DNA of 64,000 nucleotides from Opitutaceae bacterium. GTDB taxonomy: Bacteria > Verrucomicrobiota > Verrucomicrobiia > Opitutales > Opitutaceae. The notes below the pieces were generated by a model. That model was not told where the DNA came from. It ran no database searches and worked only from the letters and a program-made list of their open reading frames with translations. Below are positions 1 to 10,454 of this stretch, in pieces. The translations under genes were made by a program, and so were the position numbers. The stretch is taken from assembly GCA_003151515.1 (NCBI GenBank), contig PLXS01000030.1, positions 77,757 to 141,756 on the forward strand, written 5' to 3'. Each line of letters begins with the position of its first letter. Position 1 is the first letter of the stretch.

Positions 1-2
1 TC

Positions 3-287
3 GAGCGCCAGTGCCGCATCCCCGGCCTGGCGGTGCCGGAATGGGCCGTGTGCGACGCGATCGTGAACGGGGCCCGGGCCGAGGCGCCCCGGCGCGGCCC
101 GCGCGGCGGCAGGGTTTTCCGGTTCGAGAGGACCTACCCGGCGGGACCGGCGCCGCAGGGCCCCATGGGGGGCTTTTGCGGGCGGGTTGCCGTCCTTGGG
201 GAGCTCACGGGCCGCGGCTGCACCGCTCTTCGGCTGCTTTGGCCCGCAAGGGGAGGCAAGAAATCTGGGATGGTCTGGGATTTTTGA
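3..287 (+). CDS. 3' end of a truncated CDS of unknown function ([29 protein letters not shown]...)
   Basis: Open frame runs off the left window edge and ends at 287. No family recognised. Confidence 0.3.
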   Translation, partial: ERQCRIPGLAVPEWAVCDAIVNGARAEAPRRGPRGGRVFRFERTYPAGPAPQGPMGGFCGRVAVLGELTGRGCTALRLLWPARGGKKSGMVWDF

Positions 288-303
288 ATCGCGCCGTTTC
301 AAA

Positions 304-1416
304 ATGAATGCGTCAACAGGGGCCCCCCTCAAAGCCATGTCCAAAGCCACTCCCGTCAAAGCCATAGAGACAAAGGCCGCGTCCCAGTCCGCCACGCCGG
401 GCCGGGACAAGAACATCGAGCTCGCCATATCCTCCATCACGAAGCAGTTCGGCGAGGGCTCGATCATGCGCCTTGGGAGCAACACCAAGATGAAGGTCGA
501 GACCCTCTCGACGGGCTCGCTGGCGATCGACCTCGCGCTCGGGGTCGGCGGCCTCCCTCTGGGGCGAATTATCGAGGTCTACGGTCCGGAGTCGTCGGGA
601 AAGACGACCTTCTGCCTGAGCGTGATCGCGGAGTGCCAGCGCAAGGGCGGGCTCGCCGCATTCATAGACGTGGAGCATGCGCTGGACCCGAAGTACGCCC
701 GCGTGGTCGGCGTGAAGCTCGACGACCTGCTCGTCTCCCAGCCGGACAGCGGCGAGGACGCCCTGAACATCACCGAGACGCTCATACGCTCCAACTCGAT
801 AGACCTGATCGTCCTTGATTCGGTGGCGGCCCTCATCTCGAAGCAGGAGCTGGACGGCCAGATGGGCGACCAGCAGATGGGCAGCCAGGCGCGGCTCATG
901 TCCCAGGCGATGCGCCGGCTGACCGCGGTCGTCAGCAAGACGAAGTGCGTGTGCGTGTTCACCAACCAGATCCGCGAGAAGATTGGCGTCATGTTTGGCA
1001 ACCCCGAGACGACGCCGGGCGGCCGCGCCCTCAAGTTCTTCTCGTCGATCCGCATCGACATCCGCCGCAAGGACCAGATCAAGACGCCGGAGGGCCGCGT
1101 CGTCGGCAACCGCACCAAGATCAAGGTGGTCAAGAACAAGGTCGCCCCCCCGTTCACGGAGTGCGAGTTCGACATCATGTACGACGAGGGCATCTCGTCG
1201 ACCGGCTCGCTCCTCGACCTGGGCATCGAGCACAAGATCCTGGAGAAGAAGGGGGCCTGGATAACCTACCAGGGGGACCTCGTCGGCCAGGGCCGCGACG
1301 CCGCGAAGCAGGCGCTGCGCGAGAAGCCCGAGCTCGCCGAGAATATAAAGAAGGCGATCCTGGAGAAGGTGAACGTCACGGGCGGAACCGTGGTGACCGG
1401 CGATCCCGCGGTCTGA
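304..1416 (+). CDS. recA: Recombinase RecA
   Basis: Walker [51 protein letters not shown] at 304 is more plausible than the ORF start at 187. Confidence 0.98.
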   Translation: MNASTGAPLKAMSKATPVKAIETKAASQSATPGRDKNIELAISSITKQFGEGSIMRLGSNTKMKVETLSTGSLAIDLALGVGGLPLGRIIEVYGPESSGKTTFCLSVIAECQRKGGLAAFIDVEHALDPKYARVVGVKLDDLLVSQPDSGEDALNITETLIRSNSIDLIVLDSVAALISKQELDGQMGDQQMGSQARLMSQAMRRLTAVVSKTKCVCVFTNQIREKIGVMFGNPETTPGGRALKFFSSIRIDIRRKDQIKTPEGRVVGNRTKIKVVKNKVAPPFTECEFDIMYDEGISSTGSLLDLGIEHKILEKKGAWITYQGDLVGQGRDAAKQALREKPELAENIKKAILEKVNVTGGTVVTGDPAV

Positions 1417-1592
1417 CGCGGACGGAAAGCGGGAGGGCCCGGCGGCGACCGCGCGCCGGAGAAGGCTCGCGGGGAGGTATTTCTTGCCTATGAATCCCCG
1501 TCGTGAAAAACCTCGCCTCCCCCGTCATCAACCAGCGCGGGAGGGCTGCGCATAGCCCGGACGGCGCCCCGCTGCCCGCAGGCCCCCATCGC

Positions 1593-2981
1593 ATGAATGC
1601 CATCCGCACAACCGCAGCAGCGGCCCTCCTCCTCGGGCTCTCCTCGGCGTTCGCGATCGCGGACACCCCGGCGGCCCCGGCCTCGACCCCGATAGCCCCG
1701 GTCCCGCCTGGCGTGGCGCTGCGGGCCGCGACCGTCAGGGTCGCCGTTGCCCCCGACCACCGCGACTGGACCTACAGGGTCGGAGAGACCGCGCACTTTA
1801 AGGTGACGGTGACGGCGGACAGCGAGCCGATCGACGGCGTCAGCGTGACGTACACGGTCGGCCCCGACATGTTCCCCGGGGAGAAGAGGATCGCGGCGCT
1901 CCCGCTCGAGGGCATGACGGTCGACGCCGGCACGATGAGCGAGCCGGGCTTCCTGCGCTGCATCGTGACGGCGCAGGTTGCGGGGCAGAGTTACCGGGGC
2001 CTGGCGACGGCCGCCTTCGAGCCGGGGAGGATCGCGCCGACGCAGGTCGAGCCGGCGGACTTTGACGCATTCTGGGCCGCCGCCAAGGCCGAGCTCGCCT
2101 CGGTGCCGGTCGACGCCCGCATGACCCTCCTGCCGGACTCGTGCACATCGTCGGTCGACGTCTACCACGTGAGCTTCCGGGTGACCGGCGCGAAGGGCCC
2201 GTATTCCTCCCGGATCTTCGGGATCCTCTGCCAGCCGCGGGCGCCCGGGCGCTACCCCGCGGTGCTCAAGGTGCCGGGCGCCGGCGTGCGGCCCTACTTC
2301 GGGGACCCCGAGCTGGCGGCGAAGGGCGTCATCGTCCTTGAGATAGGGATCCACGGGATCCCGGTGAACATGGCCAAGGACGTCTACGACGACCTGGCGG
2401 CCGGGGCGCTGGGCGGCTACTGGCTGTTCAACTTCGACGACAGGGACCACTTCTACTACCACCGCGTCTACCTGGGCTGCATAAGGGCGAACGACTTCCT
2501 CACCTCCCTGCCCAACTGGGACGGCAGGCACCTGGTCGTGATGGGCGCGAGCCAGGGCGGCCAGCTGACGATCGTCACCGCGGCGCTCGACCCGCGCGTG
2601 ACGGGCCTCGCGGCCACCCACCCGGCGTTCTGCGACGTGTCGGCCGAGCTCCACGGCCGGGCCGGCGGGTGGCCCCACCCCTTCATGCCCCTGGCGGGAG
2701 GAGCGCCGTCGCCCCAGGCCACGCCGGCGAAGATCTCGACCGCGTCCTACTATGACACGGTCAACTTCGCCCGGCGCATCCGCGTGCCGGGCTACTACAG
2801 CTGGGGATACAACGACGAGACCTGCCCCCCGACCTCCACCTTCGCGGCCTACAACACGGTGACGGCGCCGAAGACGCTCGGGGTGACCCTCGAGCTGGGC
2901 CACACCTACACGCCGGAGCAGGGGGCGGCGGCCTCCGCATGGGTGGCGGGCGCCCTCGGCCTCAATCAGCCCTCTCAGTGA
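1593..2981 (+). CDS. Acetylxylan esterase / cephalosporin-C deacetylase-like (AXE1, CE7 family), secreted
   Basis: Signal peptide MNAIRTTAAAALLLGLSSAFAIA; catalytic GASQGG; C-terminal ELGHTY. Confidence 0.85.
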   Translation: MNAIRTTAAAALLLGLSSAFAIADTPAAPASTPIAPVPPGVALRAATVRVAVAPDHRDWTYRVGETAHFKVTVTADSEPIDGVSVTYTVGPDMFPGEKRIAALPLEGMTVDAGTMSEPGFLRCIVTAQVAGQSYRGLATAAFEPGRIAPTQVEPADFDAFWAAAKAELASVPVDARMTLLPDSCTSSVDVYHVSFRVTGAKGPYSSRIFGILCQPRAPGRYPAVLKVPGAGVRPYFGDPELAAKGVIVLEIGIHGIPVNMAKDVYDDLAAGALGGYWLFNFDDRDHFYYHRVYLGCIRANDFLTSLPNWDGRHLVVMGASQGGQLTIVTAALDPRVTGLAATHPAFCDVSAELHGRAGGWPHPFMPLAGGAPSPQATPAKISTASYYDTVNFARRIRVPGYYSWGYNDETCPPTSTFAAYNTVTAPKTLGVTLELGHTYTPEQGAAASAWVAGALGLNQPSQ

Positions 2982-5461
2982 GAATCCTTCCCCTCTCCCC
3001 CCTTCCCTGGAGATTCCGGGACTGCTCCGGCTCAGCGTGGCTTCCCTCCGTCGTGCCGGGTTGCGTCCACGACGACCTGCGCAGGTCCGGCAGGATACCG
3101 GACCCGTTCTGGGGCGTGAACGAGGAGAAGGTGCAGTGGATCGAGGAGCGGGACTGGGAGTACGCGGCCTCCTTTGTCGCCGACGCCGCGCTCCTCGCCG
3201 AGGAGGTGGTGGAGCTCGTCGCCGACGGCATGGACACGCTTGCGACCGTGCGGGTGAACGGGCGCGTGGTCGCCCGGACCGAGAACATGTTCATCGCCCA
3301 CCGCTGGGACATCAGGCGCCTGCTGCGGCGAGGGCCCAACCGCCTGAGCGTGCGCTTCGGGAGCGCGACGCGCTACATCCGCACGCACCGCACGTCCCAC
3401 CGGCCCAGAGAGTTCAGCGATCCCGTGGGCCGCTGCTGCGTCCTTCGCAAGCAGCAGTGCCAGTTCGGCTGGGACTGGGGCCCGCGCTTCGTGACGGCGG
3501 GGATCTGGCGCGACATCCGCATCGAGGCCTGGAGCGTGAACCGCCTCGCGTCGATCGCGGTGGCCCAGGAGCACGGCCGCGGCGGGAGGGTGACGCTGCG
3601 CCTCGTCCACGAGCTCGCGCGGCCCGACCCGGGCTCGTCGTGCCTCTGGCGCCTGTCGCTCGGCGCCAGGACGGTCGCCGCCGGCTCCGGCCCGACGATC
3701 GAGGTTCCGGCGCCTAGGCTGTGGTGGCCCAACGGGCAGGGCGAGCAGCCCCTCTACTTGCTCGAGGTCGAAGTTGTCGGCTCGGACGGCAAGGCGGCCG
3801 GGCGCTGGACCCGGCGCATCGGCCTTCGGACGATCGCTCTGGAGCGCCGCAGGGACGCGTGGGGGGAGTCCTTCCGGTTCGCCGTCAACGGCCGCCCGGT
3901 GTTCGCCAAGGGCGCCAACTGGATCCCGGCCAGCAGCTTCGTGGCGGGCCTCGGGCGGGCGCACTACGAGCGCGACCTGCGCAGCGCGGCCGCGGCGCAC
4001 ATGAACATGATCCGCGTCTGGGGCGGCGGGATCTACGAGAGCGAGGATTTCTACGACCTGTGCGACGAGCTGGGCCTCATGGTCTGGCAGGACTTCATGT
4101 TCGCCTGCACGCTCTACCCGGCGGACCCCGCCTTCGTCGCGAGCTCGCGGGCCGAGGCCGAGCACCAGGTCAAGCGCCTGAGGCACCGAGCGTGCCTCGC
4201 CCTATGGTGCGGCAACAACGAGGTGTGGGGCAACAACGTCCACGAGCTCATGGACCCGGAGAAGGGGCACCTGCGCGCCGACTATGAGCGGCTCTTCCAC
4301 CGCGCGCTCCCCCCGGTCGTGGCGGAGCACGGGGGCGGCACACCGTACTGGCCCTCCTCGCCGTGGCGGGGCGACGTGGCGGCCGACCACGCGGCTGGCG
4401 AGGCCCGCGGCGACACCCACTACTGGGACGTCTGGCACGCCCGCAACCCGGTGAAGGACTATGAGAAGTGGGCCTTCAGGTTCGTCTCCGAGTTCGGCAT
4501 GCAGAGCTACAGCTCCAGCGCGACCCAGGCGACGTTCTGCCCGCCAAACGACGGCAACGTCTTCGGCGCCACGATGGAGAACCACCAGAAGAACAAGCTC
4601 GGCAACCAGATCATCCTCGACTACGTCGCGCGCCGGTACCGCTTCCCGAAGGACCAGGAGTCGCTCATCTACCTCTCGCAGCTGAACCAGGCCCACTGCA
4701 TGCAGACGGGCGTGGGCCACTACCGCAGGACCATGCCCCGGTGCATGGGGACCCTCTACTGGCAGCTCAACGACTGCTGGCCCGTCGCCTCCTGGAGCTC
4801 CATCGAGTACACCGGCAGGTGGAAGGCCCTCCACCACGTGGCGCGGCGCTTTTTCGCCCCGGCCGTGGTGACCGCGCACGTGCGCGGCGACGAGGTGCAG
4901 GGCATCGGCAATTACCGCGTCTCCACCGTGCGCCGCGTGGACATCCACACGAGCTACGACGGCGTGCGCCCGGCCCGGGGCGCCGTGCGCTGGGACCTGA
5001 TGGACGTGGACGGCCGCAGGATCCTCTCCGGGCGCAGGGCGGTGTCCCTGCGGCCGATGACGAGCGCCCGCGTGAAGGCGCTCGACCTGGCGGCGCCCCT
5101 CGCGCGCCATGGCCGCGACCGCCTCTACCTGCGCATCGCCCTCGACGTCGCGGGCAGCCGCGTCAGCGAGGACACCGTCTTTTTGACGGCGCCCCGATTC
5201 ATCGACCTTCCGAGGCCCGTGACGCGCGTCGGCGTCACGATGGCGTCCCCCACCCGGGCCCTGGTCACCTTCACCTCGCCCGTGTTTCAGCACCGCTTCG
5301 CGTTCGACATCCCCGGCAGGCGCTTCGATTGCAGCGACAACCATTTCGAGCTGTACCCAGGCGAGGCGAAGCGGGTCGAGGTCGCCCTCTTTCGCCCGAC
5401 GACGGCCGCGCGCCTTGGGCGCATGATCACCCACCGGTCGCTCGCGGACACGTACGAGTGA
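2978..5461 (+). CDS. Glycoside hydrolase family 2, beta-mannosidase-like
   Basis: WLPSVVPGCVHDDLRRSGRIPDPFWGVNEEKVQWIEERDWEY, acid/base region LWCGNNE, nucleophile region FVSEFGMQS. Likely GTG start overlaps the upstream stop (GTGA). Confidence 0.92.
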   Translation: MRILPLSPLPWRFRDCSGSAWLPSVVPGCVHDDLRRSGRIPDPFWGVNEEKVQWIEERDWEYAASFVADAALLAEEVVELVADGMDTLATVRVNGRVVARTENMFIAHRWDIRRLLRRGPNRLSVRFGSATRYIRTHRTSHRPREFSDPVGRCCVLRKQQCQFGWDWGPRFVTAGIWRDIRIEAWSVNRLASIAVAQEHGRGGRVTLRLVHELARPDPGSSCLWRLSLGARTVAAGSGPTIEVPAPRLWWPNGQGEQPLYLLEVEVVGSDGKAAGRWTRRIGLRTIALERRRDAWGESFRFAVNGRPVFAKGANWIPASSFVAGLGRAHYERDLRSAAAAHMNMIRVWGGGIYESEDFYDLCDELGLMVWQDFMFACTLYPADPAFVASSRAEAEHQVKRLRHRACLALWCGNNEVWGNNVHELMDPEKGHLRADYERLFHRALPPVVAEHGGGTPYWPSSPWRGDVAADHAAGEARGDTHYWDVWHARNPVKDYEKWAFRFVSEFGMQSYSSSATQATFCPPNDGNVFGATMENHQKNKLGNQIILDYVARRYRFPKDQESLIYLSQLNQAHCMQTGVGHYRRTMPRCMGTLYWQLNDCWPVASWSSIEYTGRWKALHHVARRFFAPAVVTAHVRGDEVQGIGNYRVSTVRRVDIHTSYDGVRPARGAVRWDLMDVDGRRILSGRRAVSLRPMTSARVKALDLAAPLARHGRDRLYLRIALDVAGSRVSEDTVFLTAPRFIDLPRPVTRVGVTMASPTRALVTFTSPVFQHRFAFDIPGRRFDCSDNHFELYPGEAKRVEVALFRPTTAARLGRMITHRSLADTYE

Positions 5462-5531
5462 GGGCGCGCGGCAAAATCGTGTCGCGCTAGCGCGGCAACC
5501 CGGGAAGCCTCAGGTCCGCGACGCCCAGCCC

Positions 5532-7088
5532 ATGCCTTCAAACGCCGCCCCATCGCACGCCCCGGGCGGGGAGAACGCGCCGGAGCCCTCCTCCCCGGCC
5601 GCGTCCGGGCCGGCTGGCGCTCCCCGCTGGGCGGCGCCCGCGCTCCTGGCGCTTCTGGCGGCCTACGGCGTCCTCCTCGCCTTCTACGTCGGCGCCGTGG
5701 CCGGGGGTTCCGACAACTCGGGTTATTTCAACGAGGCGCGCCTGCTCGCGCACCTCTCGGTCCACGCCAAGCCCAGGGTTCTCGAGGGGGTGCCCGCCGC
5801 AGAAGCCCCCCCGTACCTCTACATCCCCCTAGGGTTCAAGCCGGCGGCCGGCGACCCGTCCCGGATCGTTCCCACGTATCCCCCGGGCCTTCCTCTCCTC
5901 CTCGCCCCGGTCGCCCGCATCGTTGGCTGGCGCCACGCCGGCGACGTCGCGCTGGTCCTGCATGCGCTGGCCGGGCTGGCCCTCACCTTCGCCCTCGGCC
6001 GCAGGTGCGGCCTTCCCGCCGGCTGGTCGCTGCTCGGGTCCGCCGTGCTGGCCGCAAGCCCCCTTTACCTTTACACGTCGCTCCAGGCGCTCAGCGACGT
6101 GCCGGCGACCGCGTGGTCCCTGGCGGCGGTCCTCGCCGCGTGGAAGAGCCGGAAGCGAGCCGGCTGGGCGCTCGCCGCCGGCATCGCTTTCGCGGTGGCC
6201 TTCCTTGTCAGGCCCAGCAACTTCATGCTCGCCATCCCGATGGCTGTAGCCTTCGGGCCCTCCGTGCGCCGCTGGCTCTTGTGCGCGGTGGGCGCCCTCC
6301 CGGGGATCGCCGCGTGGTTGGCGATCAACCACGCGGCGTACGGGGGCTACCTCCAGAGCGGCTATGGGGCCATCGGCAACGAGTTTCACGGGGCGCTGGT
6401 CGGCGCAACCCTCCGGTACTGCGCCAGGTGGCTTCCCAACCTGTTCGGCCCCATCATCATCGCGGCGCCGGCCGTCCTTATCCTGGCGCGGGCGCGGCCC
6501 GGGGCGGTCGCCGTGCTCGCGTCGTGGGCGCTCGCCTACCTCTGCTTCTACTCCGCCTACCGGTGGACCCACGAGGACTGGTGGTTCCTGCGCTTCCTGC
6601 TGCCGGCCGCGCCCGCCATGATCGTCTCCGGCCTGCTCGTGGTCGCGACGTGCTTCCGGATGCTGCGCGCGAGCATGCCCGGGTCGCTGATGGCCACCCT
6701 CGCCGCGATCCTCGTCGTCGCGTGCCTCGGGGCCGAGACCGCGCAGGTCTACACGCTCGAGGCATGGTCGATAGGCCGCGGGGAGCGCAAGTACGAGAGG
6801 GCCTGCGACTGGCTGAACGCCAACGTGCCGCGCAATTCGGTCGTGATCGCCAACCAGTTCAGCGGCGCGCTCTTCTATTTCACGGGCTTCACCGTGCTGC
6901 GCGCGGACCAGATCGACCCCGCGACGGCCGCCAGGATACTCTCCGCCGCCCGCGCCGGCCGCAGGCCCCTGTACGCCGTGTTCTTCACCTTTGAGGAGCC
7001 GCTCCTCTCAAGGGTCCCGTCCCGCTGGGCCGTCGTCACCTCGGTCGACGACGTGCTGATCCAGCGCTGCACGGGGATCGACCACTGA
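5532..7088 (+). CDS. Polytopic membrane protein, ArnT/GT39-like glycosyltransferase superfamily
   Basis: Many TM helices, N-terminal SGYFNEARLLA region and PTYPPGLPLLLAP. Confidence 0.6.
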   Translation: MPSNAAPSHAPGGENAPEPSSPAASGPAGAPRWAAPALLALLAAYGVLLAFYVGAVAGGSDNSGYFNEARLLAHLSVHAKPRVLEGVPAAEAPPYLYIPLGFKPAAGDPSRIVPTYPPGLPLLLAPVARIVGWRHAGDVALVLHALAGLALTFALGRRCGLPAGWSLLGSAVLAASPLYLYTSLQALSDVPATAWSLAAVLAAWKSRKRAGWALAAGIAFAVAFLVRPSNFMLAIPMAVAFGPSVRRWLLCAVGALPGIAAWLAINHAAYGGYLQSGYGAIGNEFHGALVGATLRYCARWLPNLFGPIIIAAPAVLILARARPGAVAVLASWALAYLCFYSAYRWTHEDWWFLRFLLPAAPAMIVSGLLVVATCFRMLRASMPGSLMATLAAILVVACLGAETAQVYTLEAWSIGRGERKYERACDWLNANVPRNSVVIANQFSGALFYFTGFTVLRADQIDPATAARILSAARAGRRPLYAVFFTFEEPLLSRVPSRWAVVTSVDDVLIQRCTGIDH

Positions 7089-7170
7089 GGGTCTCCGGCC
7101 CCCCCCCTCCCCGCAGCACGGGCCCCTCCGCGCTTGAGTCCGCGGCCCCGCGCGCGTTGGTTGGGCCCCG

Positions 7171-8514
7171 ATGGCGCGCCACACGGACACGATCGCGGCA
7201 CTGGCCACGCCGGCCGGGGTGTCGGCCCTCGCGTTGATTCGTATCACTGGACCGGATACAAAGGCCGTCACCGCGGCGGCGCTGGGCTTCGCCCCCCAGG
7301 CCCGCGTCGCCACGCATTGCGACTACGGCGCCATCGACGACGTCGTCGCCACCCTCTACGAGGGCCCCAACTCCTACACGGGCGAGGACTCCCTCGAGAT
7401 CTCGTGCCACGGCAGCCCGTTCATCGCGCGAAAGATCCTGTCCGACCTCCTCGGGCGCGGGTGCCGGCCGGCGGGGCCCGGGGAGTTCACGCAGAGGGCC
7501 TTCCTCAACGGGCGAATGGACCTGAGCCAGGCGGAGGCCGTCATGGACCTGATCAACGCGCGAAGCGACAGGGCCCTCGCGGCGGCCCGCGCCGTCCTTC
7601 GGGGCGCCCTCGGCCGCCACCTCGCCGTGCTGATCGACGGGCTCGTCGGCGCGCTCGCCTCCGTCGAGGCGTACATCGACTTTCCCGATGAGGACCTGCC
7701 TCCCGAGGACCGGGCGCGGCTCTCGGAGCGCGTGGGCGCGGTCCTCGCCGGCACCGACCGGCTTCTGGCGACCGAGCGCACCGGCGCCCTGCTTCGCCAC
7801 GGCTTCGCGACGGTGATCCTCGGGGAGACGAACGCCGGCAAGAGCTCCCTGTTGAACCGCATCCTCGGCAACGAGAGGGCGATCGTGAGCCCCGAGCCCG
7901 GCACCACACGCGATTTCATCGAGGCCCCCGCGAACGCGGGGCCCCACGCCCTTCGGCTCATCGACACGGCCGGCCTCAACCCGGCCGCAACGGGGATCGA
8001 GGCCCTGGGCGTCGAGCGGGCGCTCGAGCAGGCTCGCAGCGCGGACATCCTCCTCGTCGTCGTGGACGCGGGCAGGCCCGCCCCTCCGCTCCCGCCGGCG
8101 CTCAGGGGATGTATCACGCCATCGAATACAATCTTCGTCCTGAACAAGGCCGACCTGCTGGGCGGGCGCCCCCCGGCGGCCGCGCCGCCCGCCGGCTTCG
8201 CCGCGGTCGCCGTTTCCGCGCTCACCGGGCTCGGGCTGGACGGGCTCATGGCCGAGATCGCGCGCCTGGCCGAGGCGATGCAGGACACCGTCGGCGAGGA
8301 GCGGATAGCGATCAACGTGCGCCACGCCCACTACCTCGCGCTCGCTCGCGCATGCCTCGGCTCCGCGCGTGAGAAGGTCGAGGAGAGCGCGCCAGCGGAG
8401 CTCCTCGCAAGCGACCTCAGGGGCGCGCTTGATGCCTTCGGCGAGATCTCCGGCAAGGTGGACAACGAGCGGATGCTCGATCAATTATTCGCGTCCTTCT
8501 GCATTGGGAAATGA
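7171..8514 (+). CDS. mnmE: tRNA modification GTPase MnmE (TrmE)
   Basis: DTIAALATPAGVSALALIRITGP, G1 GETNAGKSSLLN, DTAGL, C-terminal CIGK. Confidence 0.97.
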   Translation: MARHTDTIAALATPAGVSALALIRITGPDTKAVTAAALGFAPQARVATHCDYGAIDDVVATLYEGPNSYTGEDSLEISCHGSPFIARKILSDLLGRGCRPAGPGEFTQRAFLNGRMDLSQAEAVMDLINARSDRALAAARAVLRGALGRHLAVLIDGLVGALASVEAYIDFPDEDLPPEDRARLSERVGAVLAGTDRLLATERTGALLRHGFATVILGETNAGKSSLLNRILGNERAIVSPEPGTTRDFIEAPANAGPHALRLIDTAGLNPAATGIEALGVERALEQARSADILLVVVDAGRPAPPLPPALRGCITPSNTIFVLNKADLLGGRPPAAAPPAGFAAVAVSALTGLGLDGLMAEIARLAEAMQDTVGEERIAINVRHAHYLALARACLGSAREKVEESAPAELLASDLRGALDAFGEISGKVDNERMLDQLFASFCIGK

Positions 8515-8579
8515 CCGGTGCCTTTCGGTTGGGGATGGAGTCCGGTCACCCCCAAGCACGCCCATAATTACTTAAGTAC

Positions 8580-10454
8580 TTGTACACCAATAATAAGTGT
8601 TATGACGTGATCGTTTGCGGCGCCGGACATGCCGGCGTCGAGGCGGCGCTCGCGGCCTCCCGCATGGGAGCCTCCACCCTCCTGCTGACTGGCAACATCG
8701 ACACGATAGCCCAGATGAGCTGCAACCCGGCGATCGGCGGCCAGGCCAAGGGCCAGATCGTCCGGGAGATCGATGCCCTCGGTGGCGAGATGGCGATCAA
8801 CACCGATTGCACGGGAATCCAATTTAGGCTGCTCAACGAATCCAAGGGCCCGGCAGTCCAGTCGCCCCGGGCCCAATGCGACAAGAAGGCCTACCAGTTC
8901 AGGCTGAAGCACACGATCGAGCTCCAGCCGAACCTCACCCTGTTCCAGGCAACGGTGACCAGCCTGCTCTACAAGGATCACGCCGTGATGGGCTGCCGGA
9001 CCAATTTGGACATAGAGTTCTATGGCCGGTGCATCGTGGTCACGACAGGAACATTCCTGAGGGGCCTGATGCACATCGGACAGAACAAGAACGAAGGAGG
9101 TAGGCTCGGCGACTTTAGCTCTAAGACATTATCAGCAAGCCTGATGGAAATCGGCATTGAGCTTAAACGCCTCAAGACAGGCACCCCGCCCCGGGTTCTT
9201 GGTCGAAGCCTCGATTTTACCAAGATGATCGAGCAGAAAGGCGACGCAATCCCCACCCTGTTCGCCTTCCATGACACTCGCGACAACGAGCAATTGTTCC
9301 ACGTGGAACATTCCGGCGAAACCAGGATCGGTTGGCCGCCGGGATCCGCCCAGGTCTCGTGCTGGATGACGCATACGTCATCGAAGACCGCCACGATCGT
9401 TAGGTCGAACCTGCACAAGTCCGCCATGTACAGCGGCGAGATCGAAGGTGTCGGCCCAAGGTATTGCCCAAGCATTGAGGACAAGTTCGTCCGATTCGCC
9501 GACAAGCCGCGCCACTTGCTTTTCCTTGAGCCCGAAGGTCGGAACACCAACGAATACTACATCAATGGCCTTTCGACCTCGCTGCCTTTCGATGTCCAGC
9601 TCGACATGGTCCACAGCATTCCCGGTCTTGAGAACGCCGTTCTGCTGCGCCCGGCTTACGCAGTCGAATACGACTTTGCTCCGCCGACCCAGCTGTATCC
9701 GACCCTCGAATCCAAGAAGATCGAGAACCTGTTTCTCGCCGGCCAAATCAATGGAACCTCCGGCTATGAGGAGGCCGCAGGCCAAGGCCTGATCGCTGGG
9801 ATAAACGCGGCCAACAAGGCTAGGGGAGCAGCACCGATAATCCTGGGCCGCCACGAATCCTATATCGGCGTCCTCATCGACGATCTCGTGACTAAAGGCA
9901 CAGACGAGCCCTACCGAATGTTCACGAGCAGGGCGGAGCACCGCCTGCTTCTCAACCACGGCAGTGCAGAGCTCAGGCTCATTCACCACGCTGAAAGACA
10001 CAACTTGTTAACTTCAAGCCGCTTGAATAGAATTCGAGACAAGGCGTCCCGGATCGACAAATGGACAAAAGAACTTGAGTCAAATCGTTACTACGGAGAC
10101 ACTTGGGCAACAATTTTTCGCCGGAAAGGGGTGGACGCCCCGCTTCCGGATGATTTCCTCAAGGAATCTCCACAGGTGCGGGACGAAGTGCTGTATCGCC
10201 TTTTCTACCAAGGCTATCTGGAGCGTGAGATGCGCCAGATAGAGAGACTTCAGGATATTGAGAAGATAAGGATTCCCTTGGGGTTTGATTATATGAAGAC
10301 ATCCGGCCTGCGTCGTGAAAGCGCAGTTAAGCTGTCCCATATCAAACCTCTTACGCTCGGACAGGCCAGTCGGATGAGCGGTGTCAACCCAACCGACATC
10401 AGCCTGCTGATGGTGGCCATCGAATCGGCAAGGGGAGGGGACCGAAGCCATTGA
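8580..10454 (+). CDS. mnmG: tRNA uridine-5-carboxymethylaminomethyl modification enzyme MnmG (GidA)
   Basis: [54 protein letters not shown] start. Confidence 0.97.
   Translation: MYTNNKCYDVIVCGAGHAGVEAALAASRMGASTLLLTGNIDTIAQMSCNPAIGGQAKGQIVREIDALGGEMAINTDCTGIQFRLLNESKGPAVQSPRAQCDKKAYQFRLKHTIELQPNLTLFQATVTSLLYKDHAVMGCRTNLDIEFYGRCIVVTTGTFLRGLMHIGQNKNEGGRLGDFSSKTLSASLMEIGIELKRLKTGTPPRVLGRSLDFTKMIEQKGDAIPTLFAFHDTRDNEQLFHVEHSGETRIGWPPGSAQVSCWMTHTSSKTATIVRSNLHKSAMYSGEIEGVGPRYCPSIEDKFVRFADKPRHLLFLEPEGRNTNEYYINGLSTSLPFDVQLDMVHSIPGLENAVLLRPAYAVEYDFAPPTQLYPTLESKKIENLFLAGQINGTSGYEEAAGQGLIAGINAANKARGAAPIILGRHESYIGVLIDDLVTKGTDEPYRMFTSRAEHRLLLNHGSAELRLIHHAERHNLLTSSRLNRIRDKASRIDKWTKELESNRYYGDTWATIFRRKGVDAPLPDDFLKESPQVRDEVLYRLFYQGYLEREMRQIERLQDIEKIRIPLGFDYMKTSGLRRESAVKLSHIKPLTLGQASRMSGVNPTDISLLMVAIESARGGDRSH
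9295..9310. promoter_or_regulatory. parS: Candidate parS (ParB-binding) site TGTTCCACGTGGAACA inside mnmG
   Basis: Perfect 16-bp palindrome closely matching the bacterial parS consensus TGTTNCACGTGAAACA. Translated in frame as LFHVEHS. Confidence 0.75.

Noticed and set aside
7036-8484. 482-aa minus-strand ORF opposite mnmE
   Set aside because: Antisense shadow of a confidently assigned gene; no family signal.
9295-9310. Interpretation of the mnmG palindrome as a verrucomicrobial LexA box
   Set aside because: LexA consensus is TGTTC-N4-GAACA, whereas the spacer here is N6 with CACGTG core, fitting parS better.
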